Below are positions 1 through 6,500 of a stretch of DNA of 7,752 nt, piece after piece; positions within the stretch are counted from its first letter, which is position 1, and each line of letters opens with the position of its first letter. Both the position numbers and the translations under genes were made by a program. The stretch comes from JACPNK01 sp964479745 (lineage in GTDB: Bacteria; Patescibacteriota; Minisyncoccia; 2-02-FULL-40-12; IGHO2-12-FULL-4), in assembly GCA_964479745.1 (NCBI GenBank), contig CAYZNJ010000032.1, forward strand, positions 1-7,752. Direction: 5' to 3'. The notes under the pieces are model-generated. The model ran no database searches, was not told where the DNA came from, and was given only the letters and a program-made list of their open reading frames with translations.

Positions 1-695
1 AAAGAGAGTTGGTTTCTATTCAAGAGCTTGGGGCGGAGGATATTTATATTGAAGATGACTCACTGCTGGCAAAAAAAAAGAGAGCATTGGACATTTTCAG
101 AATGATGATTAAGTTTGGTTTTAAACTGGGCGATGTAAATGGCGTTAACCTTTCTCACTTGCACAAAAACGATGGCAAAGGCCGGATAGTAATTGACGAA
201 GAAATGCTGGAAACAATGGCTGAGGCAGGTTTTAAGCGCCTCTCATTTCCCGTTGAATCCGGCTCGCAAAGAATAATAGACAAATGGGCTTCCGGCAAGA
301 TAAGCCATGAGACTTATGACATATCGGCTTTGATAAAAAAAGCCAACTCTCTTGGTATCACCGTTTCCAGTTGTTATCTGATTGGTTATCCCGACGAGAC
401 ATATCAAGAGTTGCTTCAGACGATTTTGACGGCCAAAAAACACATGGATGCCGGTTCTGAATATGTCAATTTTACAATCGTTACTCCGTTTCCCGGTACG
501 GCCCTCTATAATTATGTTATTCAGAACGATTTGCTTTTGCCGGGAATTGAAATAGCAGACCTTGACTGGTTGTGGCCTTCTATGAAAACTTTTATGGATC
601 CTAGTTACATTGAATTTGTTTCAAGAAAAGCCTGGGAGTTTTTAAACAAACCGGAAAGAGTTAATATTGTTCGCTCAATGGCGCCCCAAATTTAG
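1..695 (+). CDS. Radical SAM enzyme, C-terminal part (5' end outside window)
   Basis: The reading frame is open from the left edge (first full codon at base 3) to TAG at 693-695, so the true start lies outside the window. The visible 231 residues fit the second half of a radical SAM (B12-binding-like, Elp3/MiaB-type fold) TIM barrel. They include EDIYIEDDSLL, in which acidic residues end a core strand, then FPVESGSQRIIDKW (the 'ESGS' strand), CYLIGYPDETYQE (the G-x-P-x-E strand) and VTPFPGTALYN near the end of the barrel. The CxxxCxxC iron-sulfur motif and any cobalamin-binding domain would lie upstream and are not visible. Enzymes of this type often act in methylation or rearrangement steps of natural-product and surface-sugar pathways, but the substrate cannot be read here. 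The 3' end overlaps the convergent glycosyltransferase gene by 35 bp. Confidence 0.88.
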   Translation, partial: RELVSIQELGAEDIYIEDDSLLAKKKRALDIFRMMIKFGFKLGDVNGVNLSHLHKNDGKGRIVIDEEMLETMAEAGFKRLSFPVESGSQRIIDKWASGKISHETYDISALIKKANSLGITVSSCYLIGYPDETYQELLQTILTAKKHMDAGSEYVNFTIVTPFPGTALYNYVIQNDLLLPGIEIADLDWLWPSMKTFMDPSYIEFVSRKAWEFLNKPERVNIVRSMAPQI

Positions 696-1902
696 ACAGA
701 ACTAATTCGTATGATTGGATGTACTTGTCTGTCATCAAGTCCAGCGTAAAGCTGGATTTTATTTTGTTTATAGAATGTTGTCTCATTTTTTCTATTTCTT
801 GAGGCGGCAGATTTAATAAGTATTCAATGCCAGTTTTTAAGTCATCAGCGTTTTTGTAGTCAGCGATGTAGCCGTTGACTTTATGTTCAACCAATTCCGG
901 TATGCCGCCGGTACGAAAGGAAACAATGGGCAATCCGCAGGCCATGGCTTCAAGAACTACCAAAGGACAGTTATCGGCGATAGAAGGATAAAGAAGGATA
1001 TCAGCGGCAGAATAATATTTTGCCAGCATCTCGGAATCGTTTATATAGCTGACGGTTTTAACTTTATTACTGGTTTGATTTATATCTCCGCCTAGGTTCA
1101 CAAAAAAAGTTTGAGAATGATCACGAAAAGTTTCTATAATTTTCTGGGCATAGTTGCCGCCTTTCCATGGGTTAGACTGGCCTCTTTTGGCTACAATAAG
1201 GATAATTTTCTTATTCTGCGGTAACCCGAGGTCCGACCTCAATTTATAGAGGTCGGACCTCAATGGTTTAAAGACATTTGTATCTATGCCGTTGTATATT
1301 ACCGAAAGAGGCTTATCTTTAAGAACGCTTTGCTTCACTTTATCTGCCAGCCATTTGGAGGGAGTTGCTATATGAAAGTTAGAGTTTTTATAAATTCTGG
1401 CTTTTGTTTTTTCCAGATATTTTTCGTTGTGCCAGGCGATGGGCGGGTAAATATCTAAACTTGGACAAGCAAAAAATCCGGTGTCTTTTATTTTTCCGGC
1501 AAAAGAATGAGCGCAGTGGGCGGTTATCGGCCACATGTCGTGTAGGGTCCAAATGACAGGCTTTAAAGACGACATTTTTTCTAAAGTTCCAAGGTTAAAA
1601 TAGTTACTGTGAAGGTTATGACAATGGACTATGTCGGCTTTTTTAAATTCTTCTGTTTTGAAAATATGGTCTGAAGAAAAAACATCTATGTCATTGGCAA
1701 GCCAATAGGCCAGCTTTGTCCTGACTCTGCCGAGGAACGACTTTTTGTTGTTCAAGAGATGAATATTGGGGTCAGACGAGTATTTTTGTCCTACAAACAT
1801 ACTAACCGTGTGTCCTTTTTTTTCAAGTCCTTGTTTGATAGAATAAGCTACTTTTGCCGCCCCGCCCCGAGTATCGGCTGTGTTAATTTGAAGAACTCGC
1901 AT
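661..1902 (-). CDS. GT4-family glycosyltransferase (WcaC-like)
   Basis: This 413-residue GT-B enzyme probably transfers a sugar from a nucleotide-sugar donor onto a growing surface glycan at the cytoplasmic face of the membrane. The N-terminal domain starts MRVLQINTADTRGGAAK, with the donor/acceptor-loop RGG at 12-14. HDMWPITAHC at 121-130 is characteristic of WcaC-like enzymes. The C-terminal domain has VIYNGIDTNVFKP at 201-213, KGG near 247-249, and the nucleotide-binding signature with D310 and E318 (D-x7-E; the first acid is D rather than E) within LEAMACGLPIVSF. I chose ATG at 1902 over an upstream in-frame start at 1935 because the fold begins exactly at MRVLQIN. A weak GGAAA lies about 11 nt upstream. 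The start overlaps the end of the carbamoyltransferase gene by 20 bp, which suggests translational coupling. Residues 215-225 (RSDLYKLRSDL) are encoded by a perfect inverted repeat. No terminator is visible at the convergent 3' end. Confidence 0.9.
   Translation of the reverse strand: MRVLQINTADTRGGAAKVAYSIKQGLEKKGHTVSMFVGQKYSSDPNIHLLNNKKSFLGRVRTKLAYWLANDIDVFSSDHIFKTEEFKKADIVHCHNLHSNYFNLGTLEKMSSLKPVIWTLHDMWPITAHCAHSFAGKIKDTGFFACPSLDIYPPIAWHNEKYLEKTKARIYKNSNFHIATPSKWLADKVKQSVLKDKPLSVIYNGIDTNVFKPLRSDLYKLRSDLGLPQNKKIILIVAKRGQSNPWKGGNYAQKIIETFRDHSQTFFVNLGGDINQTSNKVKTVSYINDSEMLAKYYSAADILLYPSIADNCPLVVLEAMACGLPIVSFRTGGIPELVEHKVNGYIADYKNADDLKTGIEYLLNLPPQEIEKMRQHSINKIKSSFTLDLMTDKYIQSYELVLSKFGAPLSEQY
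1228..1261. repeat. 13-bp perfect inverted repeat inside the glycosyltransferase gene
   Basis: The arm GAGGTCCGACCTC (1228-1240) is followed by an 8-nt spacer and its exact reverse complement GAGGTCGGACCTC (1249-1261). Each arm is itself a palindrome around one central base, so the two arms are also direct repeats differing only at that base. The direct similarity continues for a few bases (CAAT) beyond each arm. On the coding (-) strand it is read in frame as RSDL-x-x-LRSDL, in the linker between the two GT-B domains just after VFKP. A structured repeat within a coding gene suggests a small inserted element, but family members often have a linker of similar length here, so a net insertion is not proven. 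Confidence 0.75.
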
Positions 1903-3661
1903 AAAGTAAATAGTTTCCAATAATAAGAGCGTCAAGATCCGTGGCTTTAAAAGTTTTTATGGCATCTTCGGGAGTTTCGACTATGGGTTCGCCAGAGTCG
2001 TTGAACGATGTATTCAGCACAACCGGCACGCCGGTTAGTTTTTGAAACTCTCTTATCAGAGAATAAAATTTGGGATTTTGGTCTGCGTTGACCGTCTGTA
2101 CGCGAGCGGTGCCGTCAACATGCGTTACTGCGGGAATGTTATCTTTTTTTACTTTGGCGATGAGAAGCATAAACGGGCTGGGACAGTCAAGTTCAAAATA
2201 TTCACTGACAGCTTCCTGAAGGCAAGCCGGAGCGAAAGGGCGGAATGATTCGCGGTGTTTTACTTGCATATTTAACCTATCTTTCATTCCTGGAGGAATA
2301 GGGGAACACAAAATACTTCTGTTGCCCAAGGCTCGCGGACCGTACTCGCTTTTTCCCTGAAACCAGCCGATAATCTTTTCGTCCGCCAACAACTTTGCGG
2401 CTGTCGTTTCTGGATTTTCAGTTTTTTGATACTTACAGCCGGAGCTTGAAACGGCGTCAGAAATTTCTTTTTCACTGTAGTCTCGGCCAAGATAAGCGTT
2501 AGTCATTCTCCACTTGACCGGTTCTTTTTTTATCTGATGGCTGGCCCATAAAGCGGCGCCGAGCGCCAGACCGGAATCGCCGGAAGCCGGCTGGATAAAA
2601 ATATTTTCAAAAGGAGTTTGGTCCAGTATTTTTTTATTTGCCACGCTATTCAGACCGACGCCGCCGGCGACACAAAGGTTTTTGGATCCGGTGACGTTGT
2701 GCAAATGTGTCGCATAATCTACCATCACCTTTTCCAAATTAAACTGGGCCCAGTAGGCAAGTTCAGTATATAAGTTGTCGGGGAATTTTATATTTTTGTT
2801 TGCGCGCGGGTGTTCAAAGAAAATTTCTGGGGTTTTAGGGAAAGGCGCCGGCTTTTCGTAAGCCAAACCTTTTTTTGAGAAAGCATGCGCAAGAAGCTTT
2901 AACTGTCTCACTAGAGCCGATCTGCGGGAATAGGATGTCTTTTTGAAAAGATATTTTAAACCCATATCGGGGTGGGGTTCAAGTCGGGAAGGAAAAATAT
3001 AACGAGATTGCTCCGTTTGCTTAAGAAACTGCTCTTCTGGAATTTTTGAAGTTAATTCTCCTTTGCCGTAGGGCGCCAGGCCCATTGTTTTGCCCTCTTC
3101 GTGCTTGCCGAATCCAAGAAAATATGTAACTTGGGAATAAAAATTGCCGACCCCGGAGAAATTCAAAAGCCAGCCGGTAAACTGATTAACCGGAGCGTGA
3201 TTGCGTGTTATTTGATGCAAACCGTCCTTGTTGCCGCGATAAAATGTCTCTGTTTCCACTCCGATCAATCCTGATGCCAGCTTGGCTTTCTGGCCGGCGC
3301 TATCAACAACCAAAACAGAGGCATCATCAAAGGGGGAACAAAAAAAAGCGCTAGCTGCATGGGCATCGTGATGATTGACAAAAATAGTTTTGGGGGCGAT
3401 TTTGTCCCACCAGCCGTGCTGTTTTAGAAGATTTATCAGCGGTTCTGTTGTTGGATCTATTTGTTCAACGGCAACAAGGTCTATGTCGTCAATGCTATTG
3501 AGTCCGGCCGCGGATAGGCAATAACTAATTGATTCTTCTGGAAATTTACCGGAATATTTTTTACGGTCCAGCCGTTCCTGAGATATGGCTACTGCGTTAT
3601 CATCTTTCAAAAGAGCGGCGCCCGTATCGTGGCCTAGGATTTTTAATCCGAGAATGTGCAT
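1883..3661 (-). CDS. Carbamoyltransferase, NodU/CmcH/TobZ family
   Basis: This 592-residue protein is expected to transfer a carbamoyl group from carbamoyl phosphate, through a carbamoyl-adenylate, onto a hydroxyl of a sugar or sugar-containing product. The N-terminal ASKHA-like domain starts MHILGLKILGHDTGAAL and holds the metal/active-site histidines in NHHDAHAASAF (96-106), then VVDSAGQ (118-124), GKTMGLAPYG (190-199) and GGVGLNSVANKK (333-344). The C-terminal YrdC-like domain carries GPRALGNRSIL (441-451), RESFRPFAP (470-478) and VVLNTSFN (547-554). Length and motif order match full-length family members, with no sign of decay. I chose ATG at 3661 because the family fold begins there; an in-frame GTG at 3688 would add nine residues and overlap the methyltransferase gene. 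The gap to the methyltransferase stop is 11 bp, and no strong ribosome-binding site is seen. Carbamoylated sugars occur in Nod factors, antibiotics and some O-antigens; its place here suggests surface-glycan decoration. Confidence 0.93.
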   Translation of the reverse strand: MHILGLKILGHDTGAALLKDDNAVAISQERLDRKKYSGKFPEESISYCLSAAGLNSIDDIDLVAVEQIDPTTEPLINLLKQHGWWDKIAPKTIFVNHHDAHAASAFFCSPFDDASVLVVDSAGQKAKLASGLIGVETETFYRGNKDGLHQITRNHAPVNQFTGWLLNFSGVGNFYSQVTYFLGFGKHEEGKTMGLAPYGKGELTSKIPEEQFLKQTEQSRYIFPSRLEPHPDMGLKYLFKKTSYSRRSALVRQLKLLAHAFSKKGLAYEKPAPFPKTPEIFFEHPRANKNIKFPDNLYTELAYWAQFNLEKVMVDYATHLHNVTGSKNLCVAGGVGLNSVANKKILDQTPFENIFIQPASGDSGLALGAALWASHQIKKEPVKWRMTNAYLGRDYSEKEISDAVSSSGCKYQKTENPETTAAKLLADEKIIGWFQGKSEYGPRALGNRSILCSPIPPGMKDRLNMQVKHRESFRPFAPACLQEAVSEYFELDCPSPFMLLIAKVKKDNIPAVTHVDGTARVQTVNADQNPKFYSLIREFQKLTGVPVVLNTSFNDSGEPIVETPEDAIKTFKATDLDALIIGNYLLYASSSN

Positions 3662-3672
3662 AAAAATTAGTC

Positions 3673-4410
3673 TTAAGCCAATTTGCACCAGATAAAATAA
3701 TAATTTCTTGGCGGGTAAGGATTTATACGTCTTTTAAGAAAGCGATAAATATGAAACGGGTCAATCAATTTCCATGGTTTTTTTAGGTAAATACTGTAGT
3801 CCGGTTCTTTGTCGTTCGGTGAACCCGTGGGATTCTTATATGCAAAAACTTCTACGATTTTTAGTCCGTTCTCTTCTATCAAGCCTCTAAAGTCTTCTAT
3901 GCCGTGGGCTTCTAAGTGTTCCTGAAATAAAATGGAACCGGTCGGTTTTAAAAACTTTTTGATGTCACGATAAAAATTTCTATGGATCCTAAAAGCGGGG
4001 TCAAACAGAATTATGTCTTCTTTCCGCTTGTCATCCGGCGGACAGTATATGTGAGGCGGACTGGATACAACCAAATCCCATTTTTCTGTTTCAGGTATGC
4101 TGTTTAGGCAGTCGGAAAGATAAACATTAACCTTTGATTCCAGGCCGTTTCTTTTAACGGTTTCGTTTAAAACTTTGACAGCTTCCGGGTTTATGTCTGC
4201 TACAGTCAGTTTATCGCAGAGTTTGTTAGCCAACATAGAAAATCCGATAAATGCGGCGCCGGCGCAATACTCAAAGGCGTGGTCCACATGTCCTAATTTT
4301 TCTTTCACAATTGGAATAAATTGTTGCCCGAACCGCAATCCGCCTCCTTGAAGTTTATTTAGATATGCTACTTCTATGTCGTTATACTTGGCGAACTTAA
4401 GTTTTTCCAT
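3673..4410 (-). CDS. Class I SAM-dependent methyltransferase
   Basis: This 245-residue protein has a Rossmann methyltransferase core. Motif I is around 46-60 (FEYCAGAAFIGFSML), the acidic residue after strand 2 is in VADINPEAVK (D72), and motif IV is DLVVSSPPHIY (112-122). The S-P-P-x-Y form of motif IV resembles the N-P-P-Y motif of enzymes that methylate nitrogen in amino or amide groups (PrmC, RsmC and TrmN6 types). A strand-order core continues through LKPTGSILFQEHLEAHG (154-170). The C-terminus (about 205-245) is rich in aromatic and basic residues and has no obvious membrane helix. By context it probably methylates a sugar or sugar amine of the glycan made here, but the substrate is not defined by sequence. 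The ATG at 4410 has only a weak upstream purine stretch; 37 bp separate it from the DUF115-like gene upstream in the same operon. Confidence 0.82.
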   Translation of the reverse strand: MEKLKFAKYNDIEVAYLNKLQGGGLRFGQQFIPIVKEKLGHVDHAFEYCAGAAFIGFSMLANKLCDKLTVADINPEAVKVLNETVKRNGLESKVNVYLSDCLNSIPETEKWDLVVSSPPHIYCPPDDKRKEDIILFDPAFRIHRNFYRDIKKFLKPTGSILFQEHLEAHGIEDFRGLIEENGLKIVEVFAYKNPTGSPNDKEPDYSIYLKKPWKLIDPFHIYRFLKRRINPYPPRNYYFIWCKLA

Positions 4411-4444
4411 ATTGTTATGACTAAGTTAAAATTATTATCCCAAT

Positions 4445-4463
4445 TTATCATTTGGAATGATAA
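4445..4463. repeat. 8-bp-stem hairpin across the DUF115-like stop codon
   Basis: TTATCATT (4445-4452), spacer TGG, and AATGATAA (4456-4463) form a perfect AT-rich stem that includes the TGA stop (4448-4450) of the minus-strand gene. A similar stretch (AATTTATCATTGGGA, 4486-4500) occurs about 44 bp away, giving a short imperfect direct repeat. There is no U-run, so it is not a convincing terminator; it may affect transcript processing, or may be chance in AT-rich DNA. Confidence 0.4.
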
Positions 4464-5356
4464 TCTGCAAATTTTATATCTTCAAAATTTATCATTGGGA
4501 AGACGTCCAGAAAGCTGTTGGGAGTCGCATTAAATATTTTAAGACGGGGGTGTGTCTTAAGAGCTTTAGCGTAAAATAGCCGATAGTTCCGGAACAACTG
4601 CAACATATTGGCCATGCTAAGTTCATAGTTAGAGTTAAGTTCCTTGCGGCTGATGTATTTTTTTAGAACTTCATTGTCGGTGATATCTGGGTTGGAGGCC
4701 TCTTCTTCATAGCCGTGACTGAATCCAAGAGATTTATTTTTACCTAAAGGCTGTGCCAGAAAGCTGTGTTCGCAGCCGAGCAGGTAAATTTCATTGAAAC
4801 CCATCCAGACAGCGGCTACCATGCATGCTAATATAGAATTTTTTGGCTGAGGGACATATCGGTCTAGGTTTATGTTAAAGGGGAGTTTGTCGGTAAATAT
4901 GCCTTGGGTGCCTATATAAAAAATTTTATGCTGTTTAAACAAACCGTGTTTTTCAATAAAAGGCTTGGCTTTTAAGTTTATCACCATTGTCGTTTCCAAG
5001 GGAATTTTTTGATCTTTTTCTTTAAATCGGTTGGACCAATACTCCGGTCCGCCTTCGGTATAATAAGTTGACTCCACGATAATGTGGTACTTTGGCGACA
5101 AAGATTTGTGCTTTGGATTTTTTTCAGATGCATTGACCACAAAAGTGTATTCCATGCTTAATTGCGAAAGGTCAATTTCAGATATTGATGGTCCACCGCC
5201 GATAAGAAAACAGCGCTGGCCGGCATATTTGTTTTTAAGCTGCAGATTCTTTGACAGGATCTTTTTGTCTCGGATGCTGTAAATACGGGGGGCAGCGTAG
5301 TTCCTATAAACATAACTCGGAACACTCTTGATTTTTTTGGTTATACCTGACAACAT
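4448..5356 (-). CDS. DUF115 / MptE-like (6-hydroxymethylpterin pyrophosphokinase-like) protein
   Basis: This 302-residue protein belongs to the DUF115-like superfamily, often annotated MptE-like and found in surface-glycan and flagellin-glycosylation clusters. The fold starts with GQRCFLIGGGPSISEIDL (46-63), containing the glycine-rich G-G-G-P-S. It continues with YTFVVNASEKNP (70-81), the strand YHIIVEST (90-97), YLLGCEHSF (191-199) with an aromatic/acidic pocket sequence, and the family-like tail FNATPNSFLDVFPMINFED (275-293). Members are thought to handle nucleotide-sugar or pyrophosphate substrates (sialic/pseudaminic-acid-type glycosylation in some cases); the reaction here is unknown. 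I chose ATG at 5356. The frame stays open upstream to 5605, but that stretch runs across the divergent promoter and the opposite-strand epimerase and shows no family motif. It is the first gene of the minus-strand operon; no Shine-Dalgarno site is evident, and the predicted leader is very short. Confidence 0.8.
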   Translation of the reverse strand: MLSGITKKIKSVPSYVYRNYAAPRIYSIRDKKILSKNLQLKNKYAGQRCFLIGGGPSISEIDLSQLSMEYTFVVNASEKNPKHKSLSPKYHIIVESTYYTEGGPEYWSNRFKEKDQKIPLETTMVINLKAKPFIEKHGLFKQHKIFYIGTQGIFTDKLPFNINLDRYVPQPKNSILACMVAAVWMGFNEIYLLGCEHSFLAQPLGKNKSLGFSHGYEEEASNPDITDNEVLKKYISRKELNSNYELSMANMLQLFRNYRLFYAKALKTHPRLKIFNATPNSFLDVFPMINFEDIKFADYHSK

Positions 5357-5370
5357 CGGATTATTAACCA

Positions 5371-5399
5371 ATCTTATCAACAACGAATACAAAAAACAA
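5371..5399 (-). promoter_or_regulatory. Putative sigma70-type promoter for the minus-strand operon
   Basis: Read on the minus strand, TTGTTT (5399-5394) and TAAGAT (5376-5371) are separated by 17 nt, a standard spacing. The predicted start point near 5364 leaves a leader of only about 8 nt before ATG at 5356. The -35 box lies one base from the -35 box of the divergent promoter, so the two promoters are back to back. Motif matching by eye only. Confidence 0.4.
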
Positions 5400-5400
5400 G

Positions 5401-5430
5401 TTGACACTTTTTGACACCTTTTGATACTAT
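5401..5430 (+). promoter_or_regulatory. Putative sigma70 promoter with three ~10-bp tandem repeats
   Basis: TTGACA (5401-5406) is a perfect consensus -35 box, followed after 18 nt by TACTAT (5425-5430) as the -10 box. A second TTGACA begins at 5411 and a related TTGATAC at 5421, giving three similar units at a 10-bp, roughly one-helical-turn period. The expected start point near 5437 almost coincides with the ATG at 5439, so the epimerase transcript would be leaderless or nearly so. The repeated units could also be an operator. Confidence 0.55.
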
Positions 5431-5438
5431 TAGAACAT

Positions 5439-6500
5439 ATGATTTCTGTAAATAGCAAAAAACTTAATCCCGCTAGAAGTCTCGCTCGCGCCAAAGGCGT
5501 GAGTCCGGAGGACCTCGGCGAGGCTACTTCTAACGGGATAAAAGTTCTTGTTGTCGGCGGGGCCGGATATATTGGCGGTTCGGTTACTGATGTTTTAATG
5601 ACCAAAAAAATTCCGTTTAGCGTTTACGACAAACTGGTTTATGAGCATCAGTACCTTAAGCCGGTTGATTTTATATACGGCGATGTGCGGGATTATAAGA
5701 AACTTAAATCCATACTGTCCAAGTACACTCATGTTATCTGGCTGGCTGCGATTGTCGGCGATCCGGGCTGTCAGATAGACGAGTGGATGACGAGAGCGGT
5801 TAATGTTGAACCCGTTAAGTGGCTGACAAAAAATTTCAAAGGACGGATACTTTTTGCTTCAACTTGTTCAGTTTACGGCAAGAGCGACTCAATGCTTGAC
5901 GAGTCGTCGCCGACACAACCCCTCTCACTTTACGCTAAAAGCAAGCTGGAAGTGGAGTCTGTTCTTGCCAAACATCCGAACGCCTTAATCTATCGCGTCG
6001 GTACTGCCTACGGCGTTTCCGATCACCACTCACGAATTCGTCTGGATCTGGCTGTTAATTTTTTGAGTTTTCAAGCTGTTGGTGAAGGCAAGCTAACTTA
6101 TTTTGGCGGCACGCAATGGAGGCCTTTTATTCATGTAAAAGATATTGCCATTGCTTTTGTTAACGGCCTCAACAGTAACGCAAAAGGAATTTATAATCTT
6201 ACAACTGAAAACTCTCAAATAAAAGACTTGGCCAAAAGAATCGGCAAGTTAACAAACTGTAAAATTGAGGCTACTGAACAGCCGTTTCAGGACGAACGTA
6301 ATTACCATGTTAATACGGATAAGGCGAAAAAGGCAGGGTTACTCAAGGGGTTGAATTATAACTTAGGCCATGGCATAAAAGAAATGGCAGCTCTAGCCGC
6401 TTTTAGTAGAGCTTCTTCGGAAGAGCCGGTTCATTTTAACGAAAAACACTTGGCGGGCCTAATGAAGGACAACAAAAAACTATGGTCCCGTACGAAGTAG
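5439..6500 (+). CDS. NAD-dependent sugar epimerase/dehydratase (extended SDR) with a repeat-encoded N-terminal insert
   Basis: This 353-residue extended short-chain dehydrogenase probably modifies a nucleotide sugar (C4 epimerisation, reduction or dehydration). The Rossmann fold starts at IKVLVVGGAGYIGG (34-47), with the cofactor motif G40-G41-A-G43-Y-I-G46. The acidic D64 after strand 2 favours NAD. Active-site elements are STCSVYG (141-147) and Y165-x3-K169 (LYAKSKLE); YRVGTAYG (185-192) and WRPFIHVKDIA (227-237) are usual substrate-domain positions. Residues 10-33 come from an inserted palindromic repeat (5468-5538): removing them joins MISVNSKKL to IKVLVVGG, a normal SDR start. The last codons and the TAG stop lie inside a second copy of the same repeat. 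ATG at 5439 was chosen because the upstream in-frame TTG (5421) falls within the -10 region. No Shine-Dalgarno is clear, consistent with a leaderless transcript. The exact SDR subfamily is not assigned. Confidence 0.9.
   Translation: MISVNSKKLNPARSLARAKGVSPEDLGEATSNGIKVLVVGGAGYIGGSVTDVLMTKKIPFSVYDKLVYEHQYLKPVDFIYGDVRDYKKLKSILSKYTHVIWLAAIVGDPGCQIDEWMTRAVNVEPVKWLTKNFKGRILFASTCSVYGKSDSMLDESSPTQPLSLYAKSKLEVESVLAKHPNALIYRVGTAYGVSDHHSRIRLDLAVNFLSFQAVGEGKLTYFGGTQWRPFIHVKDIAIAFVNGLNSNAKGIYNLTTENSQIKDLAKRIGKLTNCKIEATEQPFQDERNYHVNTDKAKKAGLLKGLNYNLGHGIKEMAALAAFSRASSEEPVHFNEKHLAGLMKDNKKLWSRTK
5468..5538 (-). repeat. Palindromic repeat copy 1 (71 bp), translated within the epimerase gene
   Basis: Terminal arms TCCCGCTAGAAGT (5468-5480) and ACTTCTAACGGGA (5526-5538) are inverted with one mismatch in 13; weaker complementarity continues outward (AACTT against AAGTT). 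The interior contains the inverted pairs GTCC/GGAC and CGCC/GGCG. It is about 63% G+C, well above the flanking DNA. Read as the reverse complement, its first 38 bases match the first 38 of copy 2 at 33 positions, so the two copies are one family in opposite orientation. The plus-strand frame used by the epimerase passes through it with no stop, whereas the other orientation carries TAG triplets in some frames. Confidence 0.9.

Noticed and set aside
883..1095. Plus-strand open frame inside the glycosyltransferase, and similar shadow frames at 243-443, 2042-2248, 2284-2490, 5082-5282 and 7477-7668
   Set aside because: Each lies within a well-supported gene in another frame and shows no recognisable motif.
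1903..1935. Earlier start for the glycosyltransferase giving MTLLLLETIYF
   Set aside because: It would overlap the carbamoyltransferase by over 50 bp, and the GT-B fold begins precisely at the later ATG (MRVLQIN). The leucine run is not a convincing signal peptide.
5357..5605. N-terminal extension of the DUF115-like gene (open frame to 5605 on the minus strand)
   Set aside because: It crosses the divergent promoter and the antisense of the epimerase start and repeat copy 1. It carries no family motif, and the recognisable protein begins at ATG 5356.
6389..6426. Inverted pair AGCTCTA/TAGAGCT and an adjacent CTTC-G-GAAG hairpin in the epimerase 3' part, as a further repeat copy
   Set aside because: The arms are short (7 and 4 bp), do not match the TCCCG/GAAGT ends of the repeat family, and could be chance in coding sequence.
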